This document shows, in pieces, positions 9,681 to 19,336 of a DNA stretch of 64,000 bases. Position numbers and translations under genes: made by a program. Below the pieces are notes generated by a model. The model was not told the origin of the DNA. It saw only the letters and a program-made list of their open reading frames with translations, and did no database searches. Origin of the DNA: Halomonas sp. GT (GTDB lineage Bacteria > Pseudomonadota > Gammaproteobacteria > Pseudomonadales > Halomonadaceae); NCBI RefSeq assembly GCF_002082565.1, contig NZ_CP020562.1, positions 1,674,001-1,738,000 on the forward strand, read 5' to 3'. The first letter of the stretch is position 1. Each line of letters starts with the position of its first letter.

Positions 9681-9746
9681 CTGAGATGGACCGGTACTGA
9701 GACAGTCCGGTGCTGGGTGAGTCTAATGCTGAAATAGGTGGTAATG
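9681..9746 (+). repeat. four degenerate tandem repeats of about 16 bp upstream of fimV
   Basis: Four consecutive units each start with CTGRR: 9681-9696 (CTGAGATGGACCGGTA), 9697-9712 (CTGAGACAGTCCGGTG), 9713-9728 and 9729-9746. The first two agree at most positions and the last two are more diverged. They end just before a candidate fimV promoter. Together with the asd terminator, they account for most of the 324-base gap 9518-9841. Confidence 0.55.
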
Positions 9747-9752
9747 GTTAGA

Positions 9753-9780
9753 TTGTGGTAAAAACGTATCACTCTATAAC
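9753..9780 (+). promoter_or_regulatory. fimV: candidate sigma-70 promoter of fimV
   Basis: TTGTGG at 9753-9758 and TATAAC at 9775-9780 are separated by 16 bases, about 60 bases before ATG 9842. It is a reasonable match to the housekeeping consensus. Confidence 0.5.
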
Positions 9781-9841
9781 GTTAATGCCTGATTCGTTCG
9801 TATGAGAAAGCCACGAACAACAAAAAACAGTAGGGGCGTGA

Positions 9842-11659
9842 ATGAAAAAAAAGTTGGCAAGGTTGTTGTGGCTATCGCTCAGTGCCGTTAGCCCGCTAGC
9901 GCTGGCTCTCGGGTTGGGCCAAGCAACGGTAAATTCGCCGTTAGATGCGCCGCTTGAAGCAACAGTGCCACTTCACGACAGCGGGCATTTCGCGTTAAGT
10001 GACCTACGTGTTGACGTGGCAAGCGAATCAGCGTTTAAGGCGCTTGGCTTGGAGTGGTCACCGCTCACGGCAAATATCAGTGTTCAACTACAAGAGCAGC
10101 CTAACGGGCATCGTCTGCTACTGCGCTCTTCTCAGGCAATTCATGAGCCGTGGTTAGATCTACTGTTAACCATTTCCTCGCCGGAAGGGCGTCAGACGCG
10201 CGCTTTAACGCTATTGTTTGACCCGCCTGAGTACGCGATGGATAGTTCCGGTGATGATGTTAGCGCTCGCGAAGCAACCAACCGCGCCACTGCCGCTACT
10301 GCACAAGCCGCACGAGATATTGCCTACGTCGCAAGTGGCGATACTTTGTGGGGCGTTGCCGCAAGGGTGAAGCCCGCCGACGTAACCATTCAGCAAATGA
10401 TGATGGCGCTTTTAGAGGCCAATCCCAGCGCGTTCCCCTCGGGGAATGCGGATGAGCTCCGCGCGGGGCAGTCGCTTACTGTCCCCAGTCGTCAGCAGAT
10501 AACCTCACTAACGCCCCGTAATGCCGCTCAAGCGATTCAGGCGATGCGGCAGCCTGCAAGTCGTCGGGTAGCAGAGCCCCAAGAAGCACCTGAAAGGCAA
10601 GGGGATTCAAGCACCGATCAGGCTAACGAGCCCGCCATGGTGAGTGACAATCAGGGCGCTAATCAATCGCAGGAAATGGCTGATACCGAGACCGCTGACG
10701 AAGAACAAGTCCTAGCCGCAGAGCTACTAGAAAGCCAAGCTAGGCTGCAAGCCGTACTGGATGAGCGCGATCAAATGCGCGATGAGCTAGTCATGCTACG
10801 CCAAGAGATGGCGTCGCTCACGCAAGCATTGAGTGCTTCTCAGCGTGAGCTTGAACAAGTGAATGAAATGTCTGATGTGATGGCAAGCAGTGATGCACCT
10901 AATGAAGCGCCTAACATGAGCCATTCACAGAGTGCGTCAGAAACGATTATTGAGCGCGTGACTGCATATCAATGGCCGCTTGCTAGTATTGTGCTAGCGC
11001 TTTTGTTAGCAGCGCTAGTATGGTCTCGCAAACGTCGTGAGCGGCAGTGGGAGGATGTCCCCTTAGTCTCTCCGTCTGGGCCAGCAGGAGCGCATCCACC
11101 TGATGTCGTTGCTGACAGTGCAGCGCCTAGAGCACCCCTTGAAACTTCACAGCAAAACGTTTCTGGACGCACGGATCCACAGCACGTTGAGCCACTACAC
11201 GATGAAACAGAGCACGTTGAAAAAGAGCACGTTGAAAAAGGGCACGTTGAGCCAGATCAGCTTGAGTCAGAGCTGCTTGCGCAAGAAGAACCGATATCTG
11301 AATTGTTTGTGCCGCTGAAAGAGAAGCAAGACGAAGCGAGCCAAACGGATGAAGATGAACTGGCGCTTGATAATGCTTTCTTAGATACACCTGAGCCAGT
11401 CGAAGAGCCTTCAAAGAGCGACGAGGGACGGCAAGCCGGTACGATTGATTATGAGCCGCCCTCTATCGAGCCTCAAGAGCCACCAGCAGAGACCCCCTTG
11501 CAGCCCACGGTAGACTTTACGTGGGACTATGTTTCTTCTGAACAAGAGAGTGAGGTGGCTAAAACAGCTGCAGAGCAGCAGCGAAAGGCGGCTGAGGATG
11601 AATGGGAAATCGAAGAGGTGGCATTCGAGCCGCGACGTCGGGATAATAGTGCACCTTAA
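9842..11659 (+). CDS. fimV: FimV-like peptidoglycan-binding membrane protein
   Basis: A 605-residue protein between asd and truA, the fimV position in Pseudomonas. A signal peptide covers about 1-23, followed by the FimV N-terminal region (LGLGQATVNSPLDAPLEATV). A LysM domain at about 162-215 (ASGDTLWGVA) predicts peptidoglycan binding. A coiled coil lies near 290-340, one membrane helix near 376-393, and an acidic cytoplasmic tail follows. FimV organises polar assemblies such as type IV pili and secretion machinery in Pseudomonas. No TPR or FimV C-terminal domain is evident and the tail is short. The tail carries imperfect HVE-x-x repeats. Confidence 0.85.
   Translation: MKKKLARLLWLSLSAVSPLALALGLGQATVNSPLDAPLEATVPLHDSGHFALSDLRVDVASESAFKALGLEWSPLTANISVQLQEQPNGHRLLLRSSQAIHEPWLDLLLTISSPEGRQTRALTLLFDPPEYAMDSSGDDVSAREATNRATAATAQAARDIAYVASGDTLWGVAARVKPADVTIQQMMMALLEANPSAFPSGNADELRAGQSLTVPSRQQITSLTPRNAAQAIQAMRQPASRRVAEPQEAPERQGDSSTDQANEPAMVSDNQGANQSQEMADTETADEEQVLAAELLESQARLQAVLDERDQMRDELVMLRQEMASLTQALSASQRELEQVNEMSDVMASSDAPNEAPNMSHSQSASETIIERVTAYQWPLASIVLALLLAALVWSRKRRERQWEDVPLVSPSGPAGAHPPDVVADSAAPRAPLETSQQNVSGRTDPQHVEPLHDETEHVEKEHVEKGHVEPDQLESELLAQEEPISELFVPLKEKQDEASQTDEDELALDNAFLDTPEPVEEPSKSDEGRQAGTIDYEPPSIEPQEPPAETPLQPTVDFTWDYVSSEQESEVAKTAAEQQRKAAEDEWEIEEVAFEPRRRDNSAP
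11183..11257 (+). repeat. short internal repeats coding HVE units in fimV
   Basis: Copies of CACGTTGA recur at short intervals (in 11183-11247), encoding HVEP, HVEK, HVEK and HVEP in the cytoplasmic tail of the FimV-like protein. This probably reflects slipped-strand expansion in a low-complexity acidic region. Confidence 0.6.
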
Positions 11660-11683
11660 CTGTTTTCTATGTGACGTGGCTTC

Positions 11684-12640
11684 ATGACGCTGTTTTACCA
11701 TTTTGACGAAACAAAGCCCCTGGTAGGGCGCCTAGCGATGGGTATTGAATATGATGGTACGCGCTTTTGCGGCTTTCAGCGTTTGAAGCACGCAGCTTCT
11801 GTTCAGCAAGCGGTGGAAGATGCGCTGGAGAAGGTGGCCAGTGCGCCAGTGCGCATTCATGCCAGTGGTCGTACCGATTCTGGCGTGCATGCCACGCGGC
11901 AGGTCATCCATTTTGACCCGCCTGTTCAGCGTTCTGAAAAAGCCTGGATTTTTGGCAGCAACACTAATCTTCCCAGAGACGTCGCTGTGCGCTGGGTAAA
12001 GCCAGTGTCCGACGACTTTCATTCTCGCCTGGGCGCACTTGGGCGTCGCTATCGATATATATTATTGAATCAAATTAGCCGTCCGGTGCTCGAACGCCAT
12101 AACGTAACTTGGTGCCGAGATCCGCTAGATGCTGATGCTATGCATCGGGCGGCACAAGCTTTGGTAGGTGAGCATGACTTTAGCAGCTTTCGAGCAGCGG
12201 GCTGTCAATCCAAAACGCCTTGGCGGCAAATGCACTTTGTAGAAGTGAAACGCTATGGGCCGATAGTGGTCATTGATATCCAGGGCAATGCCTTTTTGCA
12301 TCATATGATTCGTAATATAGCAGGGGCACTGGTCAGCGTAGGGCGCGGTGCCCAGGATGAAGGGCATATTGAGCGCCTGCTGGCACTGAAAAATCGCCGA
12401 AAAGGCGATGTCACTGCACCAGCGTGTGGCCTTCATTTCGTAGACTCACTTTATGATGAGCGATTTGATCTGCCAAAAGAGCCGCTAGGCCCTAACCTGC
12501 TCGCATTTACCGGTGAGTGGACCGGGGAGCGTCAGTTGCCTGATAATCCGCGCATTGCTGCAAGGCGCAAGTTGACGTTTAAGAGTCAGACGCCGTTAAA
12601 CCAAGAGTCAGCGCCTTCAGAGCGGCAGGAGACCCCATAA
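11684..12640 (+). CDS. truA: tRNA pseudouridine(38-40) synthase
   Basis: A 318-residue enzyme that isomerises uridines 38-40 in the tRNA anticodon arm. The catalytic Asp is residue 65 in SGRTDSGVHA. The MGIEYDGTRFCGFQ and MIRNIAGAL segments are conserved. It is longer than the typical ~265 residues, with a short N-terminal extension and a hydrophilic C-terminal tail of about 50 residues. Its stop overlaps the trpF start by one base (TAATG), so trpF is probably translationally coupled. Confidence 0.95.
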   Translation: MTLFYHFDETKPLVGRLAMGIEYDGTRFCGFQRLKHAASVQQAVEDALEKVASAPVRIHASGRTDSGVHATRQVIHFDPPVQRSEKAWIFGSNTNLPRDVAVRWVKPVSDDFHSRLGALGRRYRYILLNQISRPVLERHNVTWCRDPLDADAMHRAAQALVGEHDFSSFRAAGCQSKTPWRQMHFVEVKRYGPIVVIDIQGNAFLHHMIRNIAGALVSVGRGAQDEGHIERLLALKNRRKGDVTAPACGLHFVDSLYDERFDLPKEPLGPNLLAFTGEWTGERQLPDNPRIAARRKLTFKSQTPLNQESAPSERQETP

Positions 12641-13275
12641 TGAACGTGCGTTCTGGTCGTACACGAATTAAATTCTGTGGCTTAACTCGCCATGAAGATG
12701 TCGCGATAGCAGCATCGCTTGGTGTGGATGCACTTGGTTTCGTAATGTGGCCTAAGAGCGCTCGCAGCATAACGCCTGCTGTGCTGGAAGAGTTGGCAGC
12801 GGAAGTGCCTGCCTTTGTGACGCGGGTGGGATTGTTTGTTAATCAGCCCGCTGACTTCATTGAGCGGTGTTTACCTTACTTGGATTTAATCCAGTTTCAC
12901 GGTGATGAGCCTGCCTCGTTCTGCCAGCAGTTCGGACGGCCTTGGATTAAAGCACTGCGCATGCGTGATGATATCGACCTGCATCAAGCGGCGTCTGACT
13001 ACTCGCTCGCGCAAGCGCTGCTATTAGATGCCTATCAGCCTGGTATCCCTGGGGGAACGGGAGAGACGTTTGATTGGTCTAGAATCCCCGCAACCTTAGA
13101 AAAACCTGTTATCCTGGCTGGTGGGTTAACGGCTGATAACGTGGGTTCTGCGGTTAATCAAGTAATGCCTTATGCTATTGATGTTTCTGGTGGTATAGAA
13201 AAATCTCATGGCATAAAAGATGCCGAGTTAATGGCATCTTTTGTTCAAAATGTGGCGTTAGCCAGCGCCCATTAA
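12640..13275 (+). CDS. trpF: phosphoribosylanthranilate isomerase
   Basis: A 211-residue TIM-barrel enzyme of tryptophan synthesis that performs the Amadori rearrangement of phosphoribosylanthranilate to CdRP. Visible signatures are IKFCGLTRHEDV with the catalytic Cys near the N-terminus, LIQFHGDE in the middle and ILAGGLTADNV plus AIDVSGGIE near the phosphate-binding end. It overlaps the end of truA by one base. trpB follows after 85 bases that contain a small GCGTAG/CTACGC hairpin. Confidence 0.96.
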   Translation: MNVRSGRTRIKFCGLTRHEDVAIAASLGVDALGFVMWPKSARSITPAVLEELAAEVPAFVTRVGLFVNQPADFIERCLPYLDLIQFHGDEPASFCQQFGRPWIKALRMRDDIDLHQAASDYSLAQALLLDAYQPGIPGGTGETFDWSRIPATLEKPVILAGGLTADNVGSAVNQVMPYAIDVSGGIEKSHGIKDAELMASFVQNVALASAH

Positions 13276-13360
13276 GCTCATTGCGTAGCGTGCCCAACGG
13301 GTGACTACGCCTCATTGTTAGTTCATTTATTGTTTGCCTGTTCTGGCGATCTTGTGAGGT

Positions 13361-14599
13361 ATGCCTGTGACTGTCTCAGCGACTGAAACCAAGTTCAGCG
13401 ACCTGACCCGAATGCCGGATGCCCGTGGTCATTTTGGGCCCTACGGCGGCCGGTTTGTGTCGGAAACCCTGAGCTTTGCCCTGGAAGAGTTAGAGCAGAC
13501 CTACCTGAGTCTGCGTGATGATCCCGATTTCCAGGCTGAGTTTGACCGTGATCTTGCCCATTATGTGGGGCGTCCTTCGCCGCTTTACCATGCAGAGCGT
13601 TGGTCACAATCACTAGGTGGCGCGCAAATCTGGTTGAAGCGTGAAGACTTGAACCACACGGGTGCTCACAAGGTTAATAACACCATTGGACAAGCCCTGT
13701 TAGCCAAAAAAACGGGTAAGCCCAGGGTTATTGCTGAGACCGGAGCAGGCCAGCACGGTGTTGCCACGGCGACTGTGGCAGCTCGCCTAGGTTTGGAATG
13801 TGACGTTTATATGGGAGCTGCAGACGTTCAGCGCCAAAAGTTGAACGTTTATCGTATGCGCCTGTTGGGTGCCCGTGTAATTCCGGTCGAGTCAGGCACT
13901 CGTACGCTTAAAGACGCAATGAATGAAGCATTGCGGGACTGGGTGACCAACGTTGATAACACGTTCTATATTATTGGTACCGTGGCTGGACCGCATCCTT
14001 ATCCGCAGCTAGTGCGTGATTTCAACTCGGTAGTAGGGCGTGAAGCGCGCCAACAGTCATTAGCGCAAATTGGACGTCTGCCAGATGCGCTGATTGCCTG
14101 TGTGGGCGGTGGCTCCAACGCGTTAGGCTTATTCTATCCTTTCGTCGAAGATGATGCGGTGGCGATGTATGGTGTTGAAGCCGGTGGCGATGGTATCGAG
14201 ACAGGCCGACATGCCGCGCCGCTTTCGACGAATGCGCCACGTGGTGTTTTGCACGGTAACCGAACTTACTTGATGTCTGACGAAGCCGGACAAGTGTCAG
14301 ACACACACTCGATTTCTGCTGGCCTCGATTACCCGGGTGTTGGGCCTGAACACGCGTTATGGAAAGATGTTGGCCGAGTGAACTACGTCGCCGCAAACGA
14401 TAAAGAAGTGCTGGAAGCGTTTCGTGAGTTAACACACATGGAAGGTATTATGCCGGCATTGGAGTCTGCTCATGCGCTTGCTCATGCGAAGGTGCTGGCA
14501 CCGACCATGCGCCCTGACCAGCATATCGTGGTCAACCTTTCTGGTCGTGGTGATAAAGATATCATGACCGTTGCGAACATCGATGGCATTGAGTTTTAA
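13361..14599 (+). CDS. trpB: tryptophan synthase beta chain
   Basis: A 412-residue PLP enzyme that condenses indole with serine. The PLP lysine is residue 104 in [14 protein letters not shown]. The glycine-rich phosphate loop [10 protein letters not shown] and the LSGRGDKD C-terminal motif are present. ATG 13361 follows GTGAGG closely. trpA follows after 8 bases. In Pseudomonas trpBA lie elsewhere, so their position between trpF and accD differs from that otherwise similar block. Confidence 0.97.
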   Translation: MPVTVSATETKFSDLTRMPDARGHFGPYGGRFVSETLSFALEELEQTYLSLRDDPDFQAEFDRDLAHYVGRPSPLYHAERWSQSLGGAQIWLKREDLNHTGAHKVNNTIGQALLAKKTGKPRVIAETGAGQHGVATATVAARLGLECDVYMGAADVQRQKLNVYRMRLLGARVIPVESGTRTLKDAMNEALRDWVTNVDNTFYIIGTVAGPHPYPQLVRDFNSVVGREARQQSLAQIGRLPDALIACVGGGSNALGLFYPFVEDDAVAMYGVEAGGDGIETGRHAAPLSTNAPRGVLHGNRTYLMSDEAGQVSDTHSISAGLDYPGVGPEHALWKDVGRVNYVAANDKEVLEAFRELTHMEGIMPALESAHALAHAKVLAPTMRPDQHIVVNLSGRGDKDIMTVANIDGIEF

Positions 14600-14607
14600 G
14601 GGCTAGC

Positions 14608-15411
14608 ATGAACCGTATTGACCAGCGTTTTTCCGAATTAAAAGAGCAGGGTCGTAAGGCCCTGATTCCTTATATTACCGCCGGTGACCCCGCACCACAG
14701 TATACCGTGGGCTTTATGCATGCCCTGGTAGAAGCGGGCGCTGATATTATTGAACTCGGCGTGCCGTTTTCAGACCCAATGGCCGACGGCCCGGTGATTC
14801 AAAAAGCCTGTGAGCGCGCACTTAAGCAGGGCACTCGCTTGGTTGACCTGCTGGATATGGTCGCTGAGTTCCGCCAAGTGGATGCTACAACGCCTATCGT
14901 GTTGATGGGGTATCTCAATCCGATAGAGCGGATTGGCTATGAAACGTTTGCTGATAAAGCGGCAAGCGTTGGCGTTGATGGCGTGCTGGTAGTAGATATG
15001 CCGCCTGAAGAAGCTGATGAGTTCGGCCCGCTATTAAAAGCCCGCGATTTAGCAGCGATTTTCTTAGTTGCGCCTACCACTTCCAATGCTCGTGCCGCTA
15101 CAATATGCGCCCACGGTGAGGGCTATCTCTATTATGTTTCGCTTAAGGGCGTTACCGGTGCTGCTACACTCAATGCTGACGATGTGGCTGAGCATCTCGC
15201 CCCCTTGCGTGAAATGACCGATTTGCCACTATGTGTTGGCTTCGGTATCCGCGATGGTGTGACGGCCGCTGAAGTGGCGAAAGTCGCTGATGGTGTGATT
15301 GTTGGCAGTGCGCTAGTGAACCGCATTGCAGAGAGCGTTGACGCACCTGAAACCATTGCTGGTCAGCTTAAAAGCGTGTTGGGCGAAATGCGCACCGCGA
15401 TGGATGCCTAA
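14608..15411 (+). CDS. trpA: tryptophan synthase alpha chain
   Basis: A 267-residue TIM barrel that cleaves indole-3-glycerol phosphate to indole, which is channelled to TrpB. The catalytic Glu lies in [15 protein letters not shown] near residue 50 and the catalytic Asp in the same segment. The GFGIRDG phosphate-binding motif is present near the C-terminus. It begins 8 bases after trpB and is co-transcribed with it. accD follows after 90 bases with no obvious terminator. Confidence 0.97.
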   Translation: MNRIDQRFSELKEQGRKALIPYITAGDPAPQYTVGFMHALVEAGADIIELGVPFSDPMADGPVIQKACERALKQGTRLVDLLDMVAEFRQVDATTPIVLMGYLNPIERIGYETFADKAASVGVDGVLVVDMPPEEADEFGPLLKARDLAAIFLVAPTTSNARAATICAHGEGYLYYVSLKGVTGAATLNADDVAEHLAPLREMTDLPLCVGFGIRDGVTAAEVAKVADGVIVGSALVNRIAESVDAPETIAGQLKSVLGEMRTAMDA

Positions 15412-15501
15412 GCGCATTCCCTCATCGTCTACACTGAATTGATTGACGACACTCATCAAGCTTGGCGTTGCTAAGCATGACGTACACGGAAACTTTTTGA
15501 T

Positions 15502-16521
15502 ATGAGCTGGTTAGACAAGATTGTGCCCTCCATGGGGCGTATCCAGCGTAAAGACCGTCGCGCCAGCGTGCCCGATGGCCTCTGGCGTAAATGTCCCAAG
15601 TGCGAAGCGGTTCTCTATCTCCCTGAGCTTGAGAAGCACCATAGCGTCTGCCCCAAGTGCGACCATCATTTACGGTTGACTGCGCGTAAACGTTTGGACT
15701 GGTTTTTGGATAAAGAGGGTCGACAAGAGATTGCGGCTGAGATTGAGCCTAATGATCGCTTGAAATTTCGCGACTCTAAAAAATACAAAGACCGTTTAAC
15801 GGCTGCCCAAAAAGAAACCGGCGAGAAAGATGCGCTGATCGCTATGCGTGGTGAGCTAGACGGACTTCCGGTTGTTGCGGTGGCCTTTGAGTTTACCTTC
15901 ATGGGCGGTTCAATGGGGGCGGTTGTTGGCGAGAAATTCGTCCGCGCCGCGACCATAGCTCTCGAAGAACGGCTTCCACTGATTTGCTTTGCTGCTTCTG
16001 GCGGTGCAAGGATGCAGGAAGCGCTGTTTTCATTGATGCAAATGGCTAAAACGTCAGCAGCACTTGAAAAGCTTAAACAGTCGGGCGTGCCTTATATCTC
16101 CGTTCTGACTGACCCGGTGTTCGGTGGTGTATCAGCATCGCTTGCGATGTTGGGTGATCTAAATATTGCAGAGCCAAACGCTCTGATTGGTTTTGCTGGC
16201 CCGCGGGTTATTGAGCAAACCGTACGCGAAACGCTGCCGGAAGGTTTTCAGCGCAGTGAATTTCTGCTTGAGCACGGCACGGTAGATATGATCGTGCATC
16301 GTCATGAAATGCGTGCTCGTGTTGGTGGTGTGCTGCGTAAGCTGACCCATAATATCGCGCTGCCTACTGAAGGTGGTGTCAGTGATGATGCATCGGTTAA
16401 TGAACCGGTGGTTGATGAAGAGCCTGTAGCCGATGCTGCAAATGCAGTAGACATTGATACGCCCGAAACGCATAGCGAAGCCAGTACTGTTAAGAGCGAC
16501 GATTCGACCCGCAATGTCTAA
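15502..16521 (+). CDS. accD: acetyl-CoA carboxylase carboxyltransferase subunit beta
   Basis: The beta half of the carboxyltransferase that makes malonyl-CoA for fatty acid synthesis. An N-terminal zinc ribbon uses Cys 31, 34, 50 and 53 (CPKC...CPKC). The crotonase-like domain contains [14 protein letters not shown] and [10 protein letters not shown]. At 339 residues it carries an extra acidic C-terminal tail of about 45 residues beyond the usual end, as is common in halophile proteins. The 3' end overlaps folC by 8 bases. Confidence 0.96.
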   Translation: MSWLDKIVPSMGRIQRKDRRASVPDGLWRKCPKCEAVLYLPELEKHHSVCPKCDHHLRLTARKRLDWFLDKEGRQEIAAEIEPNDRLKFRDSKKYKDRLTAAQKETGEKDALIAMRGELDGLPVVAVAFEFTFMGGSMGAVVGEKFVRAATIALEERLPLICFAASGGARMQEALFSLMQMAKTSAALEKLKQSGVPYISVLTDPVFGGVSASLAMLGDLNIAEPNALIGFAGPRVIEQTVRETLPEGFQRSEFLLEHGTVDMIVHRHEMRARVGGVLRKLTHNIALPTEGGVSDDASVNEPVVDEEPVADAANAVDIDTPETHSEASTVKSDDSTRNV

Positions 16522-17875
16522 GTCTATAGCCCCTGAATCTTTAGCTTCTGACTCTTCAACCCCTGGGTCTTTAACCGAATGGTTGCATTACCTTGAAACC
16601 CTGCACCCAGTAGGGATTGATATGGGGCTTGACCGCGTAGCAGAAGTTGCCCAGCGCATGGGGTTGTTAACCCACCCGATTGCAACACGGGTGATTACGG
16701 TGGCGGGTACTAATGGCAAGGGGTCAACCCTTGCCATGATGGATGCTATCGCACGTGCCCACGGTTTACGGGTGGGTACTTATACTTCGCCCCATCTAGT
16801 GCGCTATAACGAACGCGTGACGATCAATGGTGCCCATGTTGATGATCTGCAGCTAATTGCTGGTTTTTCTCAGGTAGAGGCCGCAAGGCTGCAAGCGCCT
16901 GAAATTAGCTTAACCTATTTTGAGGCGGGAACGCTGTGTGCCCTTTGGTGCTTAGCACAGGAAAACCTCGACTTAGCGCTGCTCGAAGTTGGTCTGGGTG
17001 GACGATTAGATGCCGTTAATATCATTGATGCAGACGTTGCTATAGTCACCACCATTGCTCAGGATCATGCCAATTTTCTTGGATCTGATATTGCGCAGAT
17101 TGGGCGTGAAAAAGCAGGCATCTTTCGTGCTTCAAAACCCGCTGTGTTGGGCAGTCGACTGCTTCCCAGCAGTGTGGCAGCGGCTGCCGATGCGATTGCT
17201 GCTCCTGTTTACTGTCTCGGTGAGGCTTTTAGCCATTCTGCTAATCATGACTCAGACCCTGCAGTTGATTTAAGTGCTGATACTCAGCCTGAATGGCGCT
17301 GGAGTGGAATGACTTGTCAAAGAGAGCCTATTACTCTGACAGGCCTTCCTGATCCCGGTTTGCCAATTGATAATGCGGCAACAGCTCTCCAAGCCCTTAT
17401 ACTTAGTGGATTAGTGGTCAATGCAGATGCATGCCGTCGTGCGCTTCATGAGGTGCAAGTGCCAGGGCGTATGCAGTGGATAGGGCAGTGGTGCCTGGAT
17501 GTTGGGCATAATCCCCATGCAGCTGATTATGTAGCTAAGCGACTCCCATGGGTGCCTCAAGGTGGTCGGCAGTGGGCGCTGATCGGCATGCTAAATGATA
17601 AAGACGCTGATGGTGTTATTAGCGCTTTGTTGCCGCGCATTACCGACTGGGTATGTGTGACGTTAGAGGGTGAACGTGGTCGCTCAGCCGAAGACCTAGC
17701 GGCACGTATTACGTTTCTCGGTGGGCGTGTTTATCATTGCGCGAGTTCTCCAGAGGCCGGGGTGCAGATCATGGCTGAACAGTTGGCATCCTCTGACCGG
17801 GTGTTAGTTACCGGCTCGTTTTTTACAGTTGCGGCCCTGTTGGAAATGACACTGCCGCAAGCTAAATCAGCCTAA
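16514..17875 (+). CDS. folC: dihydrofolate synthase / folylpolyglutamate synthase
   Basis: A 453-residue Mur-ligase-family enzyme that adds glutamate to dihydropteroate and reduced folates. The P-loop is [17 protein letters not shown], followed by [12 protein letters not shown] and the [14 protein letters not shown] metal site, with DVGHNPHAA in the C-terminal domain. ATG 16514 overlaps the accD stop (ATGTCTAA) and has only a weak ribosome site, suggesting translational coupling. Upstream in-frame starts would lie well inside accD and are less likely. Confidence 0.95.
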   Translation: MSKSIAPESLASDSSTPGSLTEWLHYLETLHPVGIDMGLDRVAEVAQRMGLLTHPIATRVITVAGTNGKGSTLAMMDAIARAHGLRVGTYTSPHLVRYNERVTINGAHVDDLQLIAGFSQVEAARLQAPEISLTYFEAGTLCALWCLAQENLDLALLEVGLGGRLDAVNIIDADVAIVTTIAQDHANFLGSDIAQIGREKAGIFRASKPAVLGSRLLPSSVAAAADAIAAPVYCLGEAFSHSANHDSDPAVDLSADTQPEWRWSGMTCQREPITLTGLPDPGLPIDNAATALQALILSGLVVNADACRRALHEVQVPGRMQWIGQWCLDVGHNPHAADYVAKRLPWVPQGGRQWALIGMLNDKDADGVISALLPRITDWVCVTLEGERGRSAEDLAARITFLGGRVYHCASSPEAGVQIMAEQLASSDRVLVTGSFFTVAALLEMTLPQAKSA

Positions 17876-17908
17876 CCGTTGTGCTCGCTAAGCTTGATGG
17901 AGAGGGAT

Positions 17909-18571
17909 ATGAAATACGGTAAAACGGAACGCATCAGTGGTATTGTCATTTTGCTCGCGCTGCTGGCGATTTTCGTGCCGTGGTTGATGAGTGATCCTGC
18001 TCCAAGAGAAGAACGCCCTCAGCCTACGTTTGTTATTGAGCAGCCTGTTGAGGCAACACAGCAAGATGTTCCGGTCCCGGAAATGCCTTCATCCATCAAT
18101 ACGTCTTCGTCATCAAACGAGGATAGCTCTGTAGATAGTGCGGTGAATAGTGTGCCAATTGATGCCAATCCAAGGCAGCCACAAACTGACCAAGCCAGTA
18201 GCTCTAATGCTCAGAGTGCTGAAGAAAATGACCCGATTGCTGAGTTAATGGCTACGAATAACCGCAATAACGCGTCTTCAAGTTCTTCTACTAGCTCGCC
18301 TAGTGAGTCATCGAATGCTGCTGGCCCAACGTCTTCTTCCCAAGGCGAGTGGGCAGTTCAAGTAGGAAGCTTTGGTGATGCGGGTAACGCGCGGCGTTTA
18401 AGCGAACAGCTTGCCCAGGCGGGGTTTAGCACTTACTTGCGAGAGCGTGATAACAACCTCACCTCTGTTTATGTTGGGCCTTATTCAACGTCTGAAGACG
18501 GTGAGTCTGCGATGTCGATTATTAAGCAGCGTGCCAATGTGCAGGGTTTGTTAGTGCGGGTAAGAGACTAA
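17909..18571 (+). CDS. SPOR domain protein, DedD-like
   Basis: About 220 residues. A short cytoplasmic N-terminus is followed by one membrane helix (about 10-30), a long Ser/Asn/Gln-rich periplasmic linker, and a C-terminal SPOR domain (about 147-220, WAVQVGSFGDAGNARRLSEQL). SPOR domains bind denuded septal peptidoglycan. DedD of E. coli is a non-essential division protein encoded in the same folC-dedD-cvpA-purF context. The start is ATG 17909, preceded by GGAGAGG; the frame is open further upstream. Confidence 0.85.
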   Translation: MKYGKTERISGIVILLALLAIFVPWLMSDPAPREERPQPTFVIEQPVEATQQDVPVPEMPSSINTSSSSNEDSSVDSAVNSVPIDANPRQPQTDQASSSNAQSAEENDPIAELMATNNRNNASSSSSTSSPSESSNAAGPTSSSQGEWAVQVGSFGDAGNARRLSEQLAQAGFSTYLRERDNNLTSVYVGPYSTSEDGESAMSIIKQRANVQGLLVRVRD

Positions 18572-18574
18572 CGT

Positions 18575-19165
18575 ATGGCACTTACTTGGATAGACGCGCT
18601 TTTTTTAGCGGTGCTGGCACTTTCCATGCTAGCAGGCTTTATGCGCGGATTTGTCAGAGAAGCTCTCGGTCTAGCTGCGTGGGTCGTTGCACTAATGGTC
18701 GCGCGAGTGCTGGCAGAACCTGTAGCGGATCTGATGAGTGGGTTCATCGATAGTTTCGATGCTCGCTTGGTATTGGCATTTATTTTAGTGATTTTTGCGG
18801 TCATTTTACTTTGTGGAATTGTGATTCGCCTTGTGCACGCGGCGGTAGAGTGGGTTGGTATGGGGTTGCTCAACCGCTTTGCTGGTGCCGCCTTTGGGCT
18901 TGCCCGTGGTGCTGTTATTTTATTGGTAGCCACCGTCCTTATTACGTTAACTCCCTTAGCTGAGCTACAGGCTTGGCAAGAAGCTGAGTTACGACCAACG
19001 TTTATTGAGCTACGCGATTGGGCGGTAAGCCAGTTAGACCAGTGGGAGCGGGAGCTGCCCCAGGCACCTGGCTCGCTTCGTGACATATCGTTGCCAGATT
19101 TTCGTGCCCAGGAAGAGCTAGTTCCACAGCCTTTTACGCCAACAAGTGAGAATAGTAGCCAATGA
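18575..19165 (+). CDS. cvpA: CvpA family membrane protein
   Basis: A 196-residue inner-membrane protein with four predicted helices. The N-terminal pattern WIDALFLAVLALSMLAGFMRG with the following FVREALGL is typical of the CvpA/colicin V production family. It is required for colicin V secretion and some envelope stress tolerance in E. coli, but its mechanism is not known. The start lies 3 bases after the SPOR gene, indicating coupling. The C-terminal ~40 residues are hydrophilic. Confidence 0.9.
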   Translation: MALTWIDALFLAVLALSMLAGFMRGFVREALGLAAWVVALMVARVLAEPVADLMSGFIDSFDARLVLAFILVIFAVILLCGIVIRLVHAAVEWVGMGLLNRFAGAAFGLARGAVILLVATVLITLTPLAELQAWQEAELRPTFIELRDWAVSQLDQWERELPQAPGSLRDISLPDFRAQEELVPQPFTPTSENSSQ

Positions 19166-19223
19166 GTGCATTACTTATGTTGGCGCTACGCTACGCGATG
19201 TTTAGTTAGTAATACAGTTAGCT

Positions 19224-19266
19224 ACTGTCTACCAATGCTCGCTCTTGCGATCGAGAAATAGACAGT
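19224..19266 (+). other. long-stem inverted repeat in the cvpA-purF gap
   Basis: ACTGTCTA (19224-19231) is complementary to TAGACAGT (19259-19266), with a nested CTCG (19238-19241)/CGAG (19252-19255). The structure could fold in the purF leader RNA. No T-run follows, so it is not a typical terminator. Its role is unknown. Confidence 0.4.
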
Positions 19267-19336
19267 GGCTCACATTCGTTTGATGAACGTACGGGTTTGC
19301 TACGGTAAACCATGGCACTAAAGCGAGGTAACTTGA

